Source: Thuidium tamariscinum (lineage: Eukaryota > Streptophyta > Bryopsida > Hypnales > Thuidiaceae). From it: DNA of 64,000 nucleotides. The notes beneath the pieces were generated by a model. That model did no database searches, had not been told where the DNA came from, and saw only the letters and a program-made list of their open reading frames with translations. The stretch is from assembly GCA_947034885.2 (NCBI GenBank), contig OX344750.2, forward strand, positions 37,124,821 through 37,188,820, read 5' to 3'. Below, one piece after another: positions 60,596 to 64,000 of the stretch. The first letter of the stretch is position 1. Every line of letters starts with the position of its first letter. The translations under genes were made by a program, and so were the position numbers.

Positions 60596-60896
60596 CCTAC
60601 CTTCTATATCTACTCAGAGTGCACTTCCTTTGTGGAAGAGCAAAAAACACAATTTTATTTTTTTTAGAGATGAAAATAGTTGAAAAGAAGCATTATTAAA
60701 GTTAGAAAAAATGGTTCTTTTTAGAAATTTTAAAATTATTTTAATATTTAAAAAAAATCAATTTTTTAGGCTTGAATTTTTACACATGTAATATTTTCAA
60801 TGATTCAAAAATTATACATGTTTTATTTTATTTTTGAAAATTTTATTCCAAAAGTCACAATACTCCAATATTGAGGCCATTTTGAGCCAAAATTGT

Positions 60897-61173
60897 CATT
60901 AGAAGAAATTTGAGGGCATTAGGAGATTGCGGGAACGCAGTTTCTACCCTGTGAACCCGAATCCTACGTGGTCGGGACACTGCCACGTAATATATATATA
61001 TATATTTTTTTTTTCAAATTTTTTTTTTGGACTTATTTTCATATTTCAGGACCCATTTTTTTTTTTTTTTTTTTTTTCGATAAAAGTCGGCCTGACAGGG
61101 TTATGTGGCATTGGGAGCCGTTTCGGGAACAGACCTGAAACGGTCCTGTAATGCCCTCAAATTTCATCTAATG
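60897..61173. mobile_element. TIR element, GAGGGGATTTGAGG family, copy 3
   Basis: The ends CATTAGAAGAAATTTGAGG and CCTCAAATTTCATCTAATG are inverse with a single mismatch, extended by GCATTA/TAATGC inside. The core has a TA microsatellite (60989-61004) and long T runs. GC-rich sub-terminal blocks are like those at 588-858. Confidence 0.7.
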
Positions 61174-61359
61174 TAACTATGTCTTGCAACAATCCATAAG
61201 GACAATACATTTTAATGGATTTTTTTCTCATTACTATTGATTCATAATCAATTTTGTGAAGTTGAAATTTTTTTTTAATAAATTTCCAATGTCAAATGAA
61301 TCCATGTGAATATGATTGAAATTAAATCTTAACTCTAAAACATTTTAGAGGATGCTTTT

Positions 61360-61990
61360 GTGTTTTTTGGATGATGTCAGACAAGCCTTGACTCTAAATG
61401 TTATAAGTCTTCTTTAAAATTGACAAATCATTATAAAGTACCATTTGGAAGAATAGGTTGGAATTGATATGCAAATGAAAATTGTAGATTATGGGATTTA
61501 GATTTCATTTGTATGGTTAGATTGACCAATGCTAGTACCAATATTTTTCTATAAATTTTGAAAGGAAAGTTTCTAAATTTTTTCTAAATTCAATTACAAG
61601 CAAAATATTGTCATTTTGAATAAATTTTGTTGGAATGGATTTGAAATGAGGTTCCCTTGATATGGTGATTTAAAAAAAATTGTATTCTCTAATCTTTGAA
61701 CGTCAAGACTCATCTCCAAAATTGATGATATGTGAAAAATCATCATAAAATACTATTTGGAAGAATATTTTGTAGTTGAGGTGCAAATAAAAGTTTTAGA
61801 ATTTGAATTTTAGATTCTCTCTATATGGTTAGATTCACCAATGCTATCACCAATATTTTTCTATAGATTTTGGAAGGGGAAATTCAAAATTTGTGAAAAA
61901 TTCAATTATTAGCAAAATATTGTCATTTTTTAAGTAAATTTTGTTAGAATGGATTTGAAATTGGGTTCTCTGGATATATTGATTTTTTTT
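61360..61990. repeat. Tandem duplication, about 310-bp period
   Basis: Two diverged units share TATGGTTAGATT-ACCAATGCTA, CCAATATTTTTCTATA, GCAAAATATTGTCATTTT and GAATGGATTTGAAAT in the same order about 311 bp apart. They are non-coding; a satellite-like remnant is possible. Confidence 0.6.
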
Positions 61991-62289
61991 GGATTTTTGT
62001 ATTATTTGATTCTATAACTTCATTTTAGCAATTCTAGGTTTGAACTAAAGTCAACGCAATTTTGGCTTGGTCAATCATGTGACATTGTAGTCTAAGTTTT
62101 GTCTAAATCCCACAAAACCCAGGACTATAGTATAGGGGTTCAAATCTAGAGGAATGATCAAATAGTCTAACGTATTGTGGCTAAAGTCACTTGTATTTAG
62201 AAATGGAATAGGAAATACACAATAATAACACTTCAATTTCCAACAATTCGTATCCACTCTTATTCCCAAGTATACAAATTTGTTGGCCA

Positions 62290-64000
62290 GTCCTTAATAA
62301 TGCTATGGACGCATGAATGCAGTCACAGTGTGTGGCTCAATTTCTAATAAACAATTAGTCGTGTAGACCCACAATTTGTCATGCATGATCTAGACTTAAA
62401 TGCAATTTAAATATAATAATATATATAACAATAATTGGGTAACACATGGTTCATTAATTACTGGTAATTGTCTTTATCAAACAAATTGTTGCTATCGCTA
62501 CTTAGCTATCCAAATTACTAAATTAGGATGCACAAGGAAATAGTCCCAGTCCTATCTAAAAACAATTTGTCACTATCTAAATGCAGGGCATGAGTGTGTA
62601 ATGCAAGCTCCTTTATTTTATCTGCAATTCACAACCATTAGTTAAAGCATCCTACACTTAGTTTACTAATTGGCTAATTTCCAATTTCAAACAAGTGGTT
62701 GGAATTAAGCCTTGACAAGACCGAATACCAAACACCAAGCCAAAAACAATTTGTTTTAAATTAGATTCTTCCTGTCAAATCCTCTTATCCAACAACCATA
62801 TCTTATAAACTTAACTAAACAACTTGTTTATACAATTCTTCAAAAGGACCAATTTGCTAAGACTATCAATTTCAACCAATTGTTTATAAGGATAATATCC
62901 ACTAAACAACTAGTCTGTATAACTAATCTGTGGTGATTAATTTAAAGAACAGATCCTAAAACAAATGGTTATTCATGATTTTAAATAATAGAACCATTCA
63001 TTTTACAAATTGTTTATCACTGTAAAATACAAACTATATTATTAATTAATTAACTCTTAATAATTCATAAACTTAGACAACTGGTTTCCAACCCATTGCA
63101 ACAATTAATCTGTAAGTAATTCCAATGTTGAGCGCTCTATTAACTAACAATTTCCACACAAACTGACTAATTGTAATTCACAAAATAAACACCAAGAATC
63201 AACCAAACAAAACAAGGTAATTATAAATTAAACTAGTTGTTGATGTAGCTTCTCCCAACCAAGATGGTATACAAATCAGAATCCACAACAATTGGTTAGA
63301 TATATTCAAGACAATCGATTGAGATAAACATATTATAACACAAATTGTTTTGCATATCAATTAACAATATCCAGGGTCATTAGTTTTAAATCAACATAAC
63401 AACAAACAATTTGTTTAAAACTTAGAATCACAGCATCCCTTGACATTCTACTTTAATCACACAACTGGTTTTGTTCATACGTCTCTCCATCCAGCATATC
63501 AAATTACAATTTGTTTTAATATTCTCATTATTAATAATCACATTCATAACAAACAAGTTTGACACATCTGCTGTAAACTACAATTTGTCCCAATTTGATA
63601 TACAACAACGTTTATAATAAAGCTAACCTCACTGGACTATTTGTATATCAACAAGTAATTCCAAATGAATTAATAGTTCAATACAAACTCCACCCAAAAT
63701 TAATCACAACCATTTAGATGTATCTATTATCTCAACAACTGGTTTGTAAATACATACCTACTCGGCTACCATAAAAGCACAAGTTGTAAATTGGTAGGAT
63801 TAACAAATTAGTTTTAACAACTTGTACTTACCAGTCTCCAAAATCAATTAGCAAACCACACAAACAACTCAGGAAACAACCAATTGTCATTCTCATTATT
63901 TTCAAGATAGCACCACAACAATTAGGTAACAAGTTTCTTACCTTCTTCACTTGAGCAACCTCCAATGAATTGTTTTGTCTGCAAAATCTTCACCGCTGGG
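62290..64000. repeat. Region dense in ACAA-N-TTGTT palindromic motifs
   Basis: ACAAATTGTT, ACAATTTGTT/C, ACAACTGGTT, ACAACTTGTT and similar ten-base motifs recur roughly 30 times, often 25-65 bp apart, in AT-rich DNA with few G on the plus strand. The region starts near 62.29 kb and runs past the window end. No coding frame is present. Confidence 0.5.

Overview
This is a gene-poor, AT-rich stretch of a large nuclear plant genome. The evidence is one split gene of the plant-specific SHI/STY/LRP1 (SRS) transcription-factor family and a plant-type LINE fragment with a zf-RVT zinc knuckle. The rest is intergenic DNA dense in short terminal-inverted-repeat (TIR) elements. The species cannot be named from the sequence. 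The GC-rich SHI exons sit in DNA that is mostly A+T, and the poly-Gln/His N-terminal region would suit a non-flowering land plant, but that is only a guess.

The one convincing host gene lies at about 18.9-20.9 kb on the minus strand. Three exons can be spliced with two GT-AG phase-1 introns into an open frame of 512 codons. The frame carries the complete RING-like zinc finger (C-x2-C-x7-C-x4-C-x2-CC-x6-C) and the IGGH domain. The frame has no in-frame ATG before the last part of exon 1, so the true start is unresolved. About 1.5 kb of GC-rich, CpG-rich DNA upstream (to about 22.45 kb) is the likely 5' UTR and promoter. About 2.5 kb downstream (16.4-18.9 kb) is of intermediate composition and may hold the 3' UTR.

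Nearly everything else that can be explained is mobile DNA. At 30.6-31.7 kb there is a 5'-truncated LINE with a perfect 16-bp target-site duplication and an uninterrupted frame. Several families of non-autonomous TIR elements recur. (1) TTAA-flanked elements with CCCCTAAAGG-type termini (6.9, 11.3, 13.3, 14.1 and 57.0 kb) resemble piggyBac ends. One is nested in another, and a related empty site inside the window supports TTAA as the duplicated target. (2) GAGCATCCCCAC MITEs with TAA duplications lie at 9.3, 27.1 and 28.9 kb, with a diverged one at 37.8 kb. (3) TAAGGT(A/G)G-ended elements lie at 8.4, 10.5, 15.3, 16.0, 28.3, 29.9, 55.4, 56.1 and 57.9 kb. (4) GGTGATTGCAAGAAA-ended elements lie at 40.3, 51.7 and 59.5 kb. 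(5) GAGGGGATTTGAGG-ended elements lie at 0.6, 35.4 and 60.9 kb. A 3.8-kb element candidate (46.7-50.5 kb) has composition unlike its flanks.

Other compositional islands (42.5-43.6, 48.0-48.3 and 54.7-55.4 kb) contain no gene I can recognise. The last could be organelle-derived. The final 1.7 kb is unusually rich in a short palindromic motif, ACAA-(N)-TTGTT. No tRNA, rRNA, CRISPR or prokaryotic-type feature was seen. Long stretches such as 1.9-6.8, 22.5-27.1, 32.4-35.4, 38.3-39.6 and 52.4-54.4 kb are AT-rich DNA in which I find no supported gene.
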